Assembly (NCBI RefSeq): GCF_947623445.1
Contig: NC_135241.1
Coordinates: 2,420,501 to 2,484,500 of the forward strand
DNA length: 64,000 nt
Origin: Clavelina lepadiformis
Taxonomy: Eukaryota > Chordata > Ascidiacea > Aplousobranchia > Clavelinidae
Reading direction: 5' to 3'
Below the pieces are notes generated by a model. That model was not told the origin of the DNA. It made no database searches and saw nothing but the letters and a program-made list of their open reading frames with translations. Each line of letters starts with the position of its first letter. Within the stretch, counting starts at the first letter, position 1. Below are positions 1-13,974 of the stretch, piece after piece. A program made the translations under genes and the position numbers.

Positions 1-3000
1 AAAGCTGCTTTTAATCTTTGCGATAATCTTTCGCGTTTGCGCCACAGGAAGCGCGGTGTGCGTTTTGAATTCCTCCCTTGTCAATTTGACGGTCTTCGAG
101 GGTCGACCCGCGGTTGTGACCAAACTGCTAACAAAGAGATGGCAGGGCAATGACGCACTGACCGAATAACGCTAGTCGGCTGCGAACTCAATTAGAACTT
201 AGAAGACGGTTTTAAATTAAAACCTATCGCTGAGATGCGAAGCTTCGGAGCTTTGGCACTATTTCGTTGAATGTCAACAAAACTTAATGGCCAAGCAGTC
301 GATACGTTTTGAACAGATGATAAGATGAAGCGACTAACTGGTTTAGGCTAACGGGAGAAAAGAGGTTTCAGCATCTTTTCAATTACGGAATTGCCCTTCC
401 TATGCAGAATTGTGCAGGCAGGCTAGAGACTGATTGCGTCATTCGTGACGTGTAGTCTGTCGTGGGACGAAGGTTTGCTGAAAAAAAAACGAGGGAAAAT
501 TTTACGCGAATTACAGAAATAATCTATTATTTATGAAATGAAGTAACGTTGCATGCTTCCTTTTCGATGAGGTTAGTCAACAACGCAAGCAGCAGAACGA
601 CAAGAAAATTGAAAACAGCAATGTCAGTTTAAGCGTCAGACTGTTTAAGCAGAACTTGGGAAAGACAAGCGGTTTAATCCAATTATCTCTGATATTCTAA
701 AGATTTCACACGGAAACAGCGGTTTGGTTCTTTGCAAGAACATAAATCAGACGACAATCTGAATGTAACGCGCGGCCCAATCACTTATGGGTTTTGTTGT
801 GGGAGTCTGTGAGTGTGTGAAATTTGCAGGCGCAGCACTTAAGCTTAATTACGGACTGTCGGGCAGCGGTGAAGTGAAAGTTCAAAAAGTGTTTAGCGGT
901 GTAAGATTTAATTTACGCAAACATTCTTCTGGTTAAGTGAATAAACGGACTGGACACACCCATTAAGAGCGAGCTCCATTTAAATTGAAACTTGTAAACT
1001 TTTAGAACTGATTGCTTCTAATAACGGAGCAATCACATCGGTGCCAGTAGGTCCACCAACGCCATATATTAATCTAGTACGTCGACTAGGTTGATTAATA
1101 AGCGAGTATGTTGGTAGATCCTAACACGCAAAGGCTAATTACAATCTCGCCACTCTAGCCCAATCACGAAATTCACCTTCGCGTGCCAACAGATCTGACA
1201 ACAGCAGTTATTTTCGTCCCCTATGTTTTCTGCAGCAGGATTTTTCGAAACCTCTATCACGTAGCAATTGCCAAGGTCACGTCTAGGAAAGGTTGATATA
1301 GATAGAACCCGTCGACTGCTGCGGACGATAAAATCATCATAATGACCATTGTTACATGTCTGATTGCGATGGTTTTGGAGTTAATGTCTTCCTGCGTTTG
1401 CGCGCTGATTACTGTTTCACATTTCGTTGTGATATTATTCCCAAAACAAGACTCCTCTGGGACTTAAGGAAAGCAAACACGTCTAGATGTCATGTTACTT
1501 GCCAGTTGCGCACCGTACACGTTTCGGTGGTCTTTGACGTGGTACAATGTTTTATATTTTTTGGCCACTGACAACGAAAGGTTAAATATTTGTTTTTAAA
1601 AGAAATGGTCCGACAAGAAATTTTCGTCAATTTCTGTGTATTTATTTTTGTATTTATTGATTTTCTGACCCACTGTTTATTTTACATTTTAACGACTTTT
1701 GCTGTACAACCACGACGGACGATTTTGCGGGAGAATAGCATAATCTTCGAACGATTGTGCGCTCATTTTGACATGGTAATTGTTACCTCATAATGCTCGC
1801 GAGTTCGACGTCATAATGAAAATGAAAAAAATGTGTACAATGAACTTGGTTTCCAGGCAAGGTCGAAGCAGTTTTGTCGGACAAGGCGCAAATACGTTGT
1901 AAAGCAAATTACCTGCTTTCTGCCGACACGAGTAAACGGCACTTGCTCGAATTATAATTTGTGCCATTTTTTTAAATGTCGAAGTGTTGTTATTGAAAAT
2001 GTTGGATTTTGGATGAGAAGGTGAAAGGTCATGCACAGTCAGAGTCCTGCTATTTTATGGCAGATCCCTGACGAAGGAGCAAAAAATTCGCATGGGAAAA
2101 TGTAAGTCTTTTGTGACGTCACAATGAATTACTCTTGTTAAGTGATACGTGCCGACTTCCTAAAAATTCACCAACAAAATGGCTCGGTAGTTTATTTCGA
2201 GAACATTCTTAACCCTACTTTGACAGCAGTGCTGTTTGAGTTCAAGGCTTGATTAGGATATGAACTATTTCGCCCATCTTATTAATATTTTAAGTCCAAG
2301 AAGGCCCGGTTGAAACCTTTCTCGTGTGACCGTCGCTTTAAAACCCTCTCAAATTGAATTCCATCTCTTGTTTCCTTCCCTCATCCGTTAGATTTACGCT
2401 CATCCTTTTCATGTGACGTGGCAAGACGGTGGTAGTTATAGGATGTCGTTGGCGCCGTTGCTTAATTGACCAAACGACATTCACGTTTGGTCGACTTGGT
2501 GCATTTGCGACTTGTAACTAATCCCAATACAGGAGTACGACGTAATACATCCACGTTTTACAGCCAGTACGATAAAACGTCACACTGGCTTTTGTGATGT
2601 CGCTTTCAGAGTAACGAGGAAAACATCTGGATGTTTATGCCATTTGCCTGATGCTGTAATATATTGAAACCAATTAAAATCATTAAATCAATGATAAAAA
2701 GATGCACTGATGCTTTCTGTAAAAATAAACATCTACTGTTATGTTTTTCTCGCATTTCGTGCTGGCTGTTTTGCTGTATTTTTGGATGTGGACGATGACA
2801 GAACCGTTTTAACATCTTAAAGCGATACATGGACAGCACTTTTAAAGTTATGATAGTATTCTTTATTAATACATATTATTTGTTTACTGTCATCTATGGA
2901 TTCAACTTGTCAGCCACACCAAACGTGATGCACCGAAGCAAAACTTAATGTAGATTGTAACAGTAGCTGTTTTCAGATTGGCAGGGCAACTGTTTTAGTT

Positions 3001-3755
3001 TTATAGGCCGAGGTTGCTAACTACGGTTGATTTTGAAATGCGAAAATAGTACGGCGCGGTCTGTTTCTCGGCAAGGAAACATTCGACACGAGACTTAGTG
3101 TTGGCAGCTGCAATTGTTTAACAAGTAGCGGGATTTGTTACGCCGAAAACATTAAGTTTAGTTGGTGTTTATACTTAGCAGAGAGGCAGCAAACTTCTTA
3201 GGGAACCTTCTATATGCGCCCAAATGTTAGCTGCCTTTCAAATCACGGTTCTTAATTGTGACGTCGTGGTTTATCGAACGTACCCGCTCGTTTTGAATTG
3301 ATTCAGCCTCGGCAATCGGGCGACGTTCGATAGCCATTACTTTACGATCGAATTTGGACCGTTTTTAAAATGCCTGTGTGTGTAGGGTGTGCTGAAAAAG
3401 CGTTTCGTCACTCAAAACTGTCGTAAGAAACAGACGGTTGTCCTCAACACCAGTGAGTGTTATTCGTTTCTTAAAGAACAGAACATACCGGACACGATTT
3501 TGTGAAGATAACGTGTCAGCCAGACAATAACCAGCATAGAAGTAGGCACATTGTGAACTTAGACCTGAATTTTGGCTTGAAGATCGCGTTGTTCTATTTG
3601 CCAGTTGATCCGAGACAGGACCGCAGACAATCACAAGGACGTGTTGCTTGCAAGTTTAAACCGATTTAAATCAGTTTTTCTTCGCAGGTATTAGGGTAAC
3701 GATGAAACTGGTATAACACGCAGCAAATTGCGTTTGAGCCATTCTCTGTTACGTC
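1..3755. other. No gene recognised: left flank of the first gene
   Basis: Only short, low-complexity open frames occur here and none resembles a known family. The stretch contains one TGACGTCA palindrome at 2114-2121. It probably holds the promoter and 5' untranslated region of the gene starting at 3756, but no TATA box or start site can be assigned by eye. Confidence 0.5.
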
Positions 3756-5495
3756 ATGACTACGGAACAAAGCGAGCTGTACATGTGGGAGGATGAGAGC
3801 TCCACTAATCTTCATCAGATGAGGGAATACGTCCTCCAATCGATGTCACGCGCCCAGTTGACCGTTCTTATCCCAAGGAGGACAGTCAAAGGTTTGTCTT
3901 TGAAGTTTTTTGTTCTTTTTTCCTTTGTATTCGGCCGTTTATGTTAAATCCTTGCTGTTGCTTTTGTGATTACAAATTTTAAGAACGCGCTTTCAACGAT
4001 GTTTAAGAATAACCGGTGTTTAGGAATAAACTGTTATTTCCGTATTGGCCGACTTGAACGTCAAACGTCACTGTGGTGGCATAATTGGTGGTTATATTGT
4101 GATGTAAACACTGTGTGATCACTGTGAACCATTTCCTCTTCAAGAAGTCACACTTCCTCTTAAAAAGTTTTGAAGCTTTAGGCATAAACCGAGTTTTGGA
4201 TCGAGCCCTACTGCTTCTTGACTCCTTAAAATCGATTTTTTTTTTTGTAATTAAAATGTGTTTATGACGTTTTCGTTGTTTTTTCTACTGTAAAACCAAA
4301 CTATTGTGCTTGACGTCTGAAATGCCGATTGTTAGCAAAAAATTAAAATTATTTTTCAGTTCCCCACACAAAGTCAAAAAAACTTCAACAGCTACAAGCG
4401 AAACCACGTGATCCGAACGCCAGCCCTTCGCTGCTCATGATAGCGCCACCAAGTGACTGCAGATATTTTAATTTGATGAAGGGGGAACCACCTGGAATAC
4501 GTTCACTGGACGTCGGGCGCCAAAGACAATACCGCGGCTATCGGTCCGCGGAACAAGTGGTGGGTTCCATTCGGACCACACCCTGCGAAATAGTCCCACC
4601 GGGCTTACAACCCGCAACCCAGGCGTGGACGTTGGACAGACAGACGCCCATAAACGGGACCGCCCCAATACCGGGACCGAGTTATTTTCAGCAGCTTTCA
4701 ACCATCGCGGCCCTAGCCTGGTCGGACAGTTCGCAAGCGACTGAAAAACTTCGGCAGATTTACGAGCACACCTCCCTTTTAAGCAGGGATCAATTTTCTG
4801 CAATGACGCAATACGCGTCTCCGTATATGACGTCATCAAACGTATTGTCAGACATCCAGAAATCTCAAGATTATTCGAGATTGTCACAAAATGACTCGAT
4901 CCTGTATAAACAAGTGGAACCGGAAAAATATTGGGAAATGCCATCCATTTACTGCGCATGCGCCGTGTGCAAAATGACAAAACGGACCAAATCAAATATG
5001 ACATCGCAAAGACGAAACGCGGTGAAATTAATGACGTCAAACGTCAACAATCGCGTTCCCGCGCTAAAATCGGACAACCACGCGACCCGGCAACCGGTAA
5101 TGACCAATCAGGTCGTTGCACAGCTGAAGAGGATGCGGTCACCGGAAATTACGTCACTGTGTCAACAACCCCCCTCGAAAATGTACAGACAGGAAAACTA
5201 CTCTGTACCTAAACTTGGATCACGTGATCAGGTATCTGGCAAGGGTGCGCTCTTTTCCTATTTGAAGGCAAAGGCAAAAGTTCCCGAACGATCGTGCTGT
5301 AAAGTCGAACCCAATATTTTCTTTCCCCCTGCGCTGCAAATAAACACGTCATCGATCAATCGAAATGATCTCATGATGACGCCATCGTTTGACAATCCGT
5401 GTTTAGTCAGTTCGCAGATTGTGAATGCAAATGGTGGATTTTTTAACGGTTTCACAAACTTTTTGCAGCCGAAAATACTCAACGCCCTCGAATAA
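3756..5495 (+). CDS. Unrecognised 423-aa protein, two exons
   Basis: Exon 1 runs 3756-3891 and ends in a GT donor (AAAG followed by GTTTGT). Exon 2 begins after a pyrimidine-rich acceptor at about 4360 and runs to the stop ending at 5495. The join is phase 1 and adds about 26 codons upstream of the first ATG of exon 2, giving 423 aa. I do not recognise the protein. The N-terminus is acidic (WEDESS near residue 11), followed by a basic stretch around the exon junction (PRRTVK, then TKSKKLQQLQAK). The rest is rich in Ser, Gln, Pro and Asn and looks disordered, with a small Cys cluster (CACAVCK) about two-fifths into exon 2. There is no signal peptide or membrane segment. A nuclear or regulatory protein is possible but not shown. 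The coding sequence contains two TGACGTCA motifs. Confidence 0.7.
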
Positions 5496-6740
5496 AATAT
5501 TCTAACTTTAGTTGTCTTGATTTTTCATTACAGTATTGTTTCAAAATAATTAGTTCAACGTCACGTCATATTAGCTTCCGCAAAGTGACGTCACAAGTAC
5601 GCCCCATGTTTTATATTTGAGACGAAGCTCTGTCTGGTCGTCCCTTTACGACTGATTGGCGACCATGGTGCTGTCACGCTGCGCTATTTTTCATTATGAC
5701 GCGTGAATAGTCATTGTTAGGTTTTCAAAACGCTCCATGTGACGATAAATTATGCAGCGAGTCTTACCTCCCTGTGCCGTATGAGGTTGTGTTTGTTACG
5801 TCAGCGAATGATGTTATCTTGTTCCCTCACATGTGTGACGTCACTTTCGATAAGCTAGAATGCTAGATGATGGTCAATAGACATTGGCCGTGGCACTTTG
5901 CCTTTATTGCGTACTTTGTGTTTGTTCCATTTTGACGTTTATATTGCAGTTTTCTAAAGATTGCGATAGTTACCAAGTTTTGTTTCTTACTTTAACCTTC
6001 TCGGATTAATTTTTAGCCTGTGCGCTTCGCGGCGTGTTTGCGGCAAAACGCTGGATTTGCACGATAAGGTGTTCTAGGAGAAATATGTAGCTCGGTAATT
6101 AATTTTTTGATGGTACCTGAAGTAACGCAGAGATTTTATCGAACCTTCTTTTGGGAAACGTCACACAGGGTCATGTTAATTTATTATATATTTAATTTAA
6201 TTTTTAACATCAAAGCTAGCTCACTTAAAACCTAGTCTTGCATGCTTAAAATTTCAGCATTCGACCGAACGGTCGTACAAATCAGTGTTAGCCCCTTTCT
6301 TGCATTTATTCCTCTGCTTAAATTTTTCAAACAACCGGGCTCAAACAGTAAGCTAGATATAAGTCATTATTTCGGACGCGTTTTGTACCAGAAATACAAT
6401 ATTGTCGTCGTCGAAATAACTTGAAAATAGTTAGACTAAGCAAAGAACAGTCCCATACGTAACTAAATACGGTCTTGAATCCATTCTTTGTTGATTTCGT
6501 AACCGTGTTGTTCTCATTATACTCTGATGAAATTCGTATTATTGTAATTCTAATTTGCAGACAACCAGTAACTTCTGATTACTTGGCCGTGGCTCAAGAT
6601 AGTGCGTACCGCCATTTTGTTTCTGCTTCTTTTTTGTGCGTGGTTTGTGCTTTTTTTTATCCTTGGTTTTTCTTTATTTGAACTTCTTTATGATTTTACC
6701 ACCAATTATGAATCATGGTCCGAATAAAAAGTGCAAAAAT
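5496..6740. other. No gene recognised: intergenic
   Basis: This stretch has no convincing exon. It contains two TGACGTCA palindromes (5586-5593 and 5836-5843) just downstream of the first gene. The chitobiase duplication unit begins near 6.75 kb. Confidence 0.5.
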
Positions 6741-9700
6741 GAAATCTGTGCGTTTATTTCAGCAAAAATACATAAACGCTTTAAGAAACACGAAAATATA
6801 AACATCAGGCGAACAAACGTCACAATCACAACCTTAGTGTTGCGTAATAATACGACATCCCTAACAATTACCGCAAACCACTATGTCTCGTCTAACATGA
6901 TGTAGAATTTAAGTAAAAATAACCTTGGATGGCTGCAGATGTACCAAGATGATAAAGCGGCCGCTGAGTCCTGGTTAAAATAACAAAATAAACTATTGAA
7001 GTATAGTACAACAATTGCTATAAGGCAGTAAACAGTGGCAAAAAACTTACCAATAAAAATGAATTCAAACGTGTAGAGTTGACTACAACTGTTGTAGACC
7101 AGTCCGTCATTTAGCAGCCATCCAAGCGAAAGACACATACAAAGCATGACGCAGGAAGTTGCCATGACGCAAATTTTTTACATTTCACGAATCCAAAACC
7201 TTGCCCATTTTGCTCGATTTAACGATCCTGCTCCATCGTTCGCCGTCGTATGATGCGTATTCATGCACAAATTCGTCACCGTCGACAACAGAACCGTTTT
7301 CGCATTCTTCCCATTTTCCAGGGGAGCCGTCTGGACCGTAAACCCGGTGACGGTACTCCAAGCCAGGATACAAGCTGCATATCTCGACTTCGTTGCCTAC
7401 AAGTCTACAACATAAGCGTATGAGTTAAATCTTATCCTTTGCATACGATCGATAGTCGATACCTGAGGCAGACGCTGGCATTCATTTGTCATGTTGAAAT
7501 TTTTTCGGGGAAATACAAATGCGATAAGATCATTATTTTACGAATTTAAAGCCCAAACAACCGCTGATTTATCAAGAGCTTATGGTCATCTCCGGGTTGC
7601 AATCATATATCCTGAAACGTACGACAGGCCTGGGCTTGATGGGCGTTGTAGAATGCAAGATTGTGGTTGATCTGTCGTTTAGCCAGCGCTATAGGTTAAC
7701 AACTTAAATACCAATTTTGGGATAGTTTGAGAACGCCAATTAACGAGCTGTTTCCTTTCAGCAAAAACAAATTTCTTAACAGAGGCAAGTTGGCAGAAAA
7801 CGCGAGACTCAGACATGAAATCACCCGTATAAGGTTTAAAACTTATTTCATGCTGGGCGGCGTCAGTATGTATCGAATTCCACGCTTTCGAAGTCTTGCC
7901 AGTTCCCTGTAGCCCACTGCGTTTGAAAATTCGTCCCAATCTCTATTTCGCATCAGCTTGGCCGTGTAGCAGTCGCTTTCTTGCTCCCATTTTGACTTAA
8001 CAATTGCAATTGTGACGTTATATTATACAAATTAACGAAAAAGCGTTTGCGGAAAAGTACGGTGTGTTTTTGCTTCTCAAACCCATAACTTAAAACTGTA
8101 TTTAGGGGGCCTTGATTAATTTCAGGTTGAACTGAACGATTACTTTTACGCAATTTAAGGTTTATGATTGAGACACAGGCAAAATTCAATCCGTTTAAAA
8201 TGAAATTACGTGAAGTGAAATTTAAAACCTTTTCCCCACCTTATGCCATGCTCTCTCAGCAAACGCAATCAAGCGTGGAAACAGCTGAGAATGAGCTATT
8301 GTGACGTCACGAATGATTACAGTCCACAGCTCTGTTTGCATACCGACGATATTTTCGGGTTTGGTCAGAGGGGCGCTTCGCCTCGGATCTAAAATAAATA
8401 AACAAGATATATTTGGTTGAATCCGGTATCGCTGTGGATCTCAGCCTTATTAAACCCTTTAAACAATAAAAACTACTTAAATCATTCTAGAAGAAATTTT
8501 GGCTCGGCTGGGTGGATGTGTCCTCGCTAAAAGGCTTAACGTCATTAAATCTCGATTGCTTTGTGACGTAATAAGGGCGAGGTAGTGTTTTGAAAATTTC
8601 GATCAAGATTGCGGCGTAGAGATTGTCGCAAACTATCAACAAACGTTATTCTGAAAGACGAATTTAAGAAGGGAGAAAAGTTGCGGGCGACGAGTCACAT
8701 TTTTTCACGACTTTAAATCTCAATGACAGAACCATGTTTGCTCGTGAGTTAATTCTGTCATCTTTCCAAGTTTGGGTGGTGAAGAAATCTCAGTCAAAAA
8801 TTCGCGTTTAACGAAAACAACCAAATACAGATCTTATCAGAAAAAGTTTTTGGTGTTTGGTAACGACAGTGGCAGATTGGGCGTCGTTTGTGAAAACAAC
8901 AAGGTCGTTCTACAGCAAAAGATTTAAACTCAACCAAAAGTTCTTGCCCTGGTCAAGGTACCAGCCGGGTGGTCCAGCGGTGATGGGGTAGCGGGGTAAA
9001 AGGGGGTGAGATACCGGCAACGTCATTGGCGGCCAGGTTGCCCGGATGACAGCTGAAAACCTCTCTGTCGTCAAGAACCGTTCCATGGACTGCCCGTTCT
9101 TCGAGGTCCGGGTCCTGGTAGTGGTCAAAGTAGAGGCAGGGTTCCTGGACAAGGATCACCTGTGACATAACAGAGGGAAGATGATTACGTCATATAGTTG
9201 AACGAGGCTAGCAAGGCTTCTGACCAATCCGACGGTGTACCTAATCCTATACAGCACATTCCAGCCCTAGATTTATGGAGTGAAAAAACAATGACTTTCA
9301 CCCTGTGACTATTTCGTAGGAAGTTTAACAAATTTGTTGGTATACAAAAATCACACAACGCTGACACTATGACGTAACTTGTACAGCGTAATATACTACT
9401 ACAACTAACTACAATAATATGTATATTACTACGGTATGACAGAGAATACGCTAAAACCAATCGATGTAAAAATGTAAGAAAAGTTTCCAGGCCTATACAA
9501 GCAGAAAGTTAGCACATGTTCGCATCAAACCTTATTCTACGAACTGATGCTGCTAACACTACAGCTGATAAAAATTTAACGAAGGATATTCGCTTAAGTT
9601 TGAAACCAGTTACACCATGGCCATGGCACCTAGGCTAGTGCTTCTCCAGTGCAACAGTAGTGAGACGATGCTAGTTGCGTTTCGGCTGATCTGTCTAAAC

Positions 9701-11377
9701 CCAACATACCAGCTCATTTTAACCAAAACAAGCTGGTTTTCTTCACTCAAATAAATGTGATGTGTTTTTTTGGAATCCCTTATATTTTAGGTAAACTTTT
9801 AGTTGCGATGTGCCAAATTCAGTTTCAAATTTCAGACGTATGTCGAAATTGAAAGAAGTAGAAATAAAATTGATCGTGACGAAGCTTCCCTCAGCGGCAC
9901 GTTGTGGAGTGGGGTTAAATATGATTACGTAACGGGTAAATGGTATCAAAATCTGATAGTATTCGGTCAGGAAGAATTTTTTCAAACTGACACATTCACG
10001 AATAAACTATAATCACGAAGATTTTTTATGATACTGGAGTTGAAATCACAAATACTTTCTTCGTCTCCTACCAGCCTCTATAGTCTATACACTATACAGT
10101 AAGTGGTGAACACTATTTTTCTTACTTTTTCCAGTTTCAAGTTGACGTAGTGGAGACAAGCTGTTTTGATGTGATACCAGATCGCTAGGTCTAGGTACAT
10201 GTACAACAGTCATACGCATAATATGGTGCTTGATAAAAGCTTTATTACGTAGCATGTAGCTTATTGTATATTTTTGAAGAGGAGTTGGTGTAGGATAATT
10301 AAGGTGCTATCTCCTAATCTTATCAACACCAGTCCCGTATCAGCAAATCACTATTCCAGCTATCTAAATTACGGTGCGCAGGGCTATGTAGAATACTTTT
10401 AGATAAAATAAACATTGAAAAAGAAATTCTTGCGGCAAACCCACCTTGTAACCATTGTTGGCAAGCTTATGCGGCTTATCTGGCGAACTGCTCTTCCACG
10501 CATACACTGTTATGTTGTACCGTGCATTTCGTTCTTGTCATAAAGGTTGCCGAAAACCCTGTGAATAATGCAAGATGTATAGCGAAACAGCGCTGCTATC
10601 TTTAACTACGTGTTACAGGGTTACCATTTGAAGCTCGTTAAAAATCACGCATAGCTTATTAGAGTTTCCATAAAGACCAATGTGTATGTGAATAAGAAAG
10701 CCGAAAAGTAAAGCATAAAAGTATAACAGAATGCATCCAAAGTAAGAGCAAAATGTAGGATGCAACAACTCATACGCAGAACGAATACAAGAACAAAACA
10801 TTGTATTGATCAGACGTCTCGGTCGATACTTCAATCATTTGTAAGGTGCTGGAAACATAACTTCAGTTTAAGCTGTGTTTATGCGACTGTCGTGTCCGGC
10901 ATTATTTGGCATTCTAGAAATCTGAAGTCTGTCTTACTGCAAAACTACCTGAACTGTCTTGGCTTAAAATAACATGAATTGATGCAAAGTTGATAAAAAT
11001 TACTTTTGTAAGTTTTAAACTTACTTTATATGAGAACGCGGTGACTATTGCATCTGGTCTTGACTCGTATGACTCTAAAACATGAAGTCACGTCAGCGTC
11101 CAAATGATGTTAAAGGAAAGAAAGGAAGCAAGCCATACCCACCCCATTGCCCCTTCTTCCCATATTCCCATCTCCAGTTCCAGATCTGCACAGATTTTTG
11201 AAACTTGTCCCATGAAATACTCTTGCAGGTCGTTGTTCCTGCAACACGGTATTGTTGATTAAACAATGCTTTTCTACGGCTGGCATGTCGGGTTAAGTTT
11301 TAAAATATGCCTTCGCGTGTTTAAAACTTTTTACAAAACTGTATGAACATGACTTGAAACAAAGTTATGTAAGAACA

Positions 11378-12460
11378 GATAAATTCGAAACTAATAACCA
11401 GAGGTGTTGAGCACATGGCCGCTGGCCAAGACGCAACCCAAGCAACAGTTTTACATGAATCGCATTTGAATTATGGCAGAAAACAAAAATCATTACCATC
11501 GAGCGACCTCATCGCCTCCGATGTGGATCATTTGTAGAGGTTGGATTTCTGAATGCATCTTCTTCATCTCTTTCTAAACGTGCTTGATAAATCTAAATTT
11601 TGACACTGTGAGACCGGTTTCATGTCTGCCAGGGTAGGGCTTCTCAAACGTTTTTGTTCTGCAACCCCATTTCAGAAAAGAAATTTCTATGCAACCCTTT
11701 CATGGGTACCTTATATGTTAATGATATCAGAAGAGTAACAACCGTGATTGGGGAGAAAAAACGTAAAAAAACGTTAATCCCATAATACAAGAGATAACAG
11801 CGTAAATAGTAAAATTTATCAATAACCCTCTTATTTTCGGACAATATTGAGAGTTTCAATTATGGATAAAAAGGACAAATTCAATAAATTTCTAAAACTT
11901 TTTATTTTAGATTATCATGATAGGGATCCTAAAAATATTACGATAACGAAATTTGTAGCAAGACAGAAGAGAAAATATGTAACAAATCGGAATCCTCACA
12001 CATAAATGGAGTCTTGACATGGGTTGATTGCATTATTTTGATGATGATGTTGGACATCGCATTTGAATGATCTCCGGGATCACTGAGAAGATACTTTTTT
12101 GCTTCTTCTGTTTTTCTCTCCCCCAAGAGACGCCGATGTCTGAGAAAGGCATCGAGTTTAAGAATCACAAACTTTTAGAAATGCAAACATTGAAAACTAG
12201 ATTAAAATTCTCTGATATTAAAGGTGTTTAGATTCATTATTTCGCGTGCATATATTAATCACTTATGAATGCACCTTTTGATAAATTATGATAATAACTA
12301 ACACTAAAGTCGGCAAATTCTTACTTTGACAAAATTGTTTAAACATAAATTCAAATAAAGCAATGCATGAATAGATAAATTTGAAACTAATAACCTAAAC
12401 CAGAGGTTTGCAGAACATGGCCGCTGGCCAAGATGCAACCCAAGCAACAGTATTACATGG
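11378..12460. repeat. Short direct repeat at two deletion junctions of the pseudogene
   Basis: About 80-90 bp recur at roughly 11378-11455 and 12366-12458. Shared blocks include GATAAATT, GAAACTAATAACC, CATGGCCGCTGGCCAAG, GCAACCCAAGCAACAGT and TTACATG. Each copy lies where the left chitobiase copy has lost exon sequence: next to the truncated exon 13, and between the exon 12 and exon 9 remnants. The CAGAGGT...CATGGCCGCTGGCC part looks like a hAT terminus, but no partner end was found. Confidence 0.7.
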
Positions 12461-13550
12461 CTCATATAATCTTCAATGGCATAAACATTTTTAAAAATCT
12501 TTATGCACAAAACTTTCTTACTTTCATTTATTTTCAACGTACTATATAAGATAATTTTGTGTGGATTATCTTCCACAATTTCTATTCTCCATCCTTCATC
12601 ATCGGTCAGATGGAAATGAAAGCGATTTAACTTATAAAGAGCCATTGTCTAATGTTTTAGTGACATTATTTGATCAGTTTACAAAGCGAATATTTTTATC
12701 TTGAAGTACAACAATTATTTTTGTTGCATTTGACCTAACCTCAACTTAAAAATACCTCAATGATATTAATAATTTCATCAGCAGGAAAAAAATTTCTGGC
12801 TACGTTTACATGCAATCCGCGATATCCAAATCTTGGTGCATCCTGTAAAAGCAATGCCATAATCTTGAACCAGATACAAAGAAATCAGTAAAACAAAATC
12901 ATAAAGTTGTGGCATCAAAACTAACAGATAAACAATAACACGATAAACAGTTATTGGCAAAACTTGCTATAAGTCACAAAAAGTTGTATAGTTTGGGATG
13001 AAACAGCTTTACGATACCAGGATGTTTTACCAAAACATATTTCCATTATTTGCTACTGTTTGGAATTACAGTAATGCTATTTTAAATCTTTATTTTTACT
13101 GTGATGAGGGACTGAAGAGTAGCCTCAAAACAAATTAGATATTTTGTTTTGTAAATAAATACGTCTACTCCTGCATGCATTTTGCTGACTGACAAAATTT
13201 TCAACAACAACGTTTTCAAACGACAATAAGTTCATTGGTCTATGACTAGCATTAAAAATCAAAATTTTCACTGTCAAGTTGCATAACTGAAACGAAAAAT
13301 TTATAGAAAAATCTGACGAAGATGGAAAAAATAGTAATAATATCCAAATAGTCCGAATATCCGGTCATAGTAATCGGAGAATTTTATATGGAAAAAATTT
13401 GTTTTTTATGGTGATCAATGATCATATTATCCGCGGTCATATAAGGCAGATTCTACTGTAACATAAAAACCATAAAACATCGTATGTAAGCCGCAAAGTT
13501 ATTTTTTACACAAAATTTCGAGGAAGAAACTTGGGGTAAGACATGCACAT

Positions 13551-13974
13551 TAGGGATGGGCCGATACGAACCCAAACCCGAATAGATTCGTCGAATATCG
13601 CCTTTATGGAAGGTTCGGGCGAACACGAATACCAACAATGGCGAACCCGAATACAATATTACTTATAAATTTACTGACTTTTGTTAGAAATGATGATCTA
13701 GTTTCCCAACAAAGCTAAACTAGAATCAGCAGTACTTACAATAAAGGTCGTTTTCCTAACGAATTCGCTTTTTCAATCGTTTTTTAAACACTATTTTTCA
13801 AAAGAAAGCGATTTTTTTTTCGATTACATCATGTTGCAAGCAAGACTTGACAACTTTTGGATGAAATTTTATTGTTTGGTTCTAATACGAATAGATTCGG
13901 GATTCGTTCGTGTCGACCTTCATGATATTTGGGTTCGCACGAATCCGAATAATTTTCCTCACGACACATCCCTA
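13551..13974. mobile_element. hAT-type MITE, 424 bp
   Basis: The element begins TAGGGATGGGCC and ends ACACATCCCTA, so the ends share an inverted TAGGGATG. It is flanked by a perfect 8-bp direct repeat ATGCACAT at 13543-13550 and 13975-13982, the target duplication size of hAT transposons. The subterminal regions repeat GAATAGATTCG and TTCGGG motifs in both orientations. It has no transposase frame, so it is non-autonomous. It sits in the degenerate intron region of the left chitobiase copy, about 370 bp from the complete hAT element. Confidence 0.85.

Noticed and set aside
12304..12573. Continuation of the MALYKLNRFHF frame into 12304-12573 as coding
   Set aside because: Compared with the right copy, the family sequence stops abruptly after GWRIEI and the rest is deletion filler.
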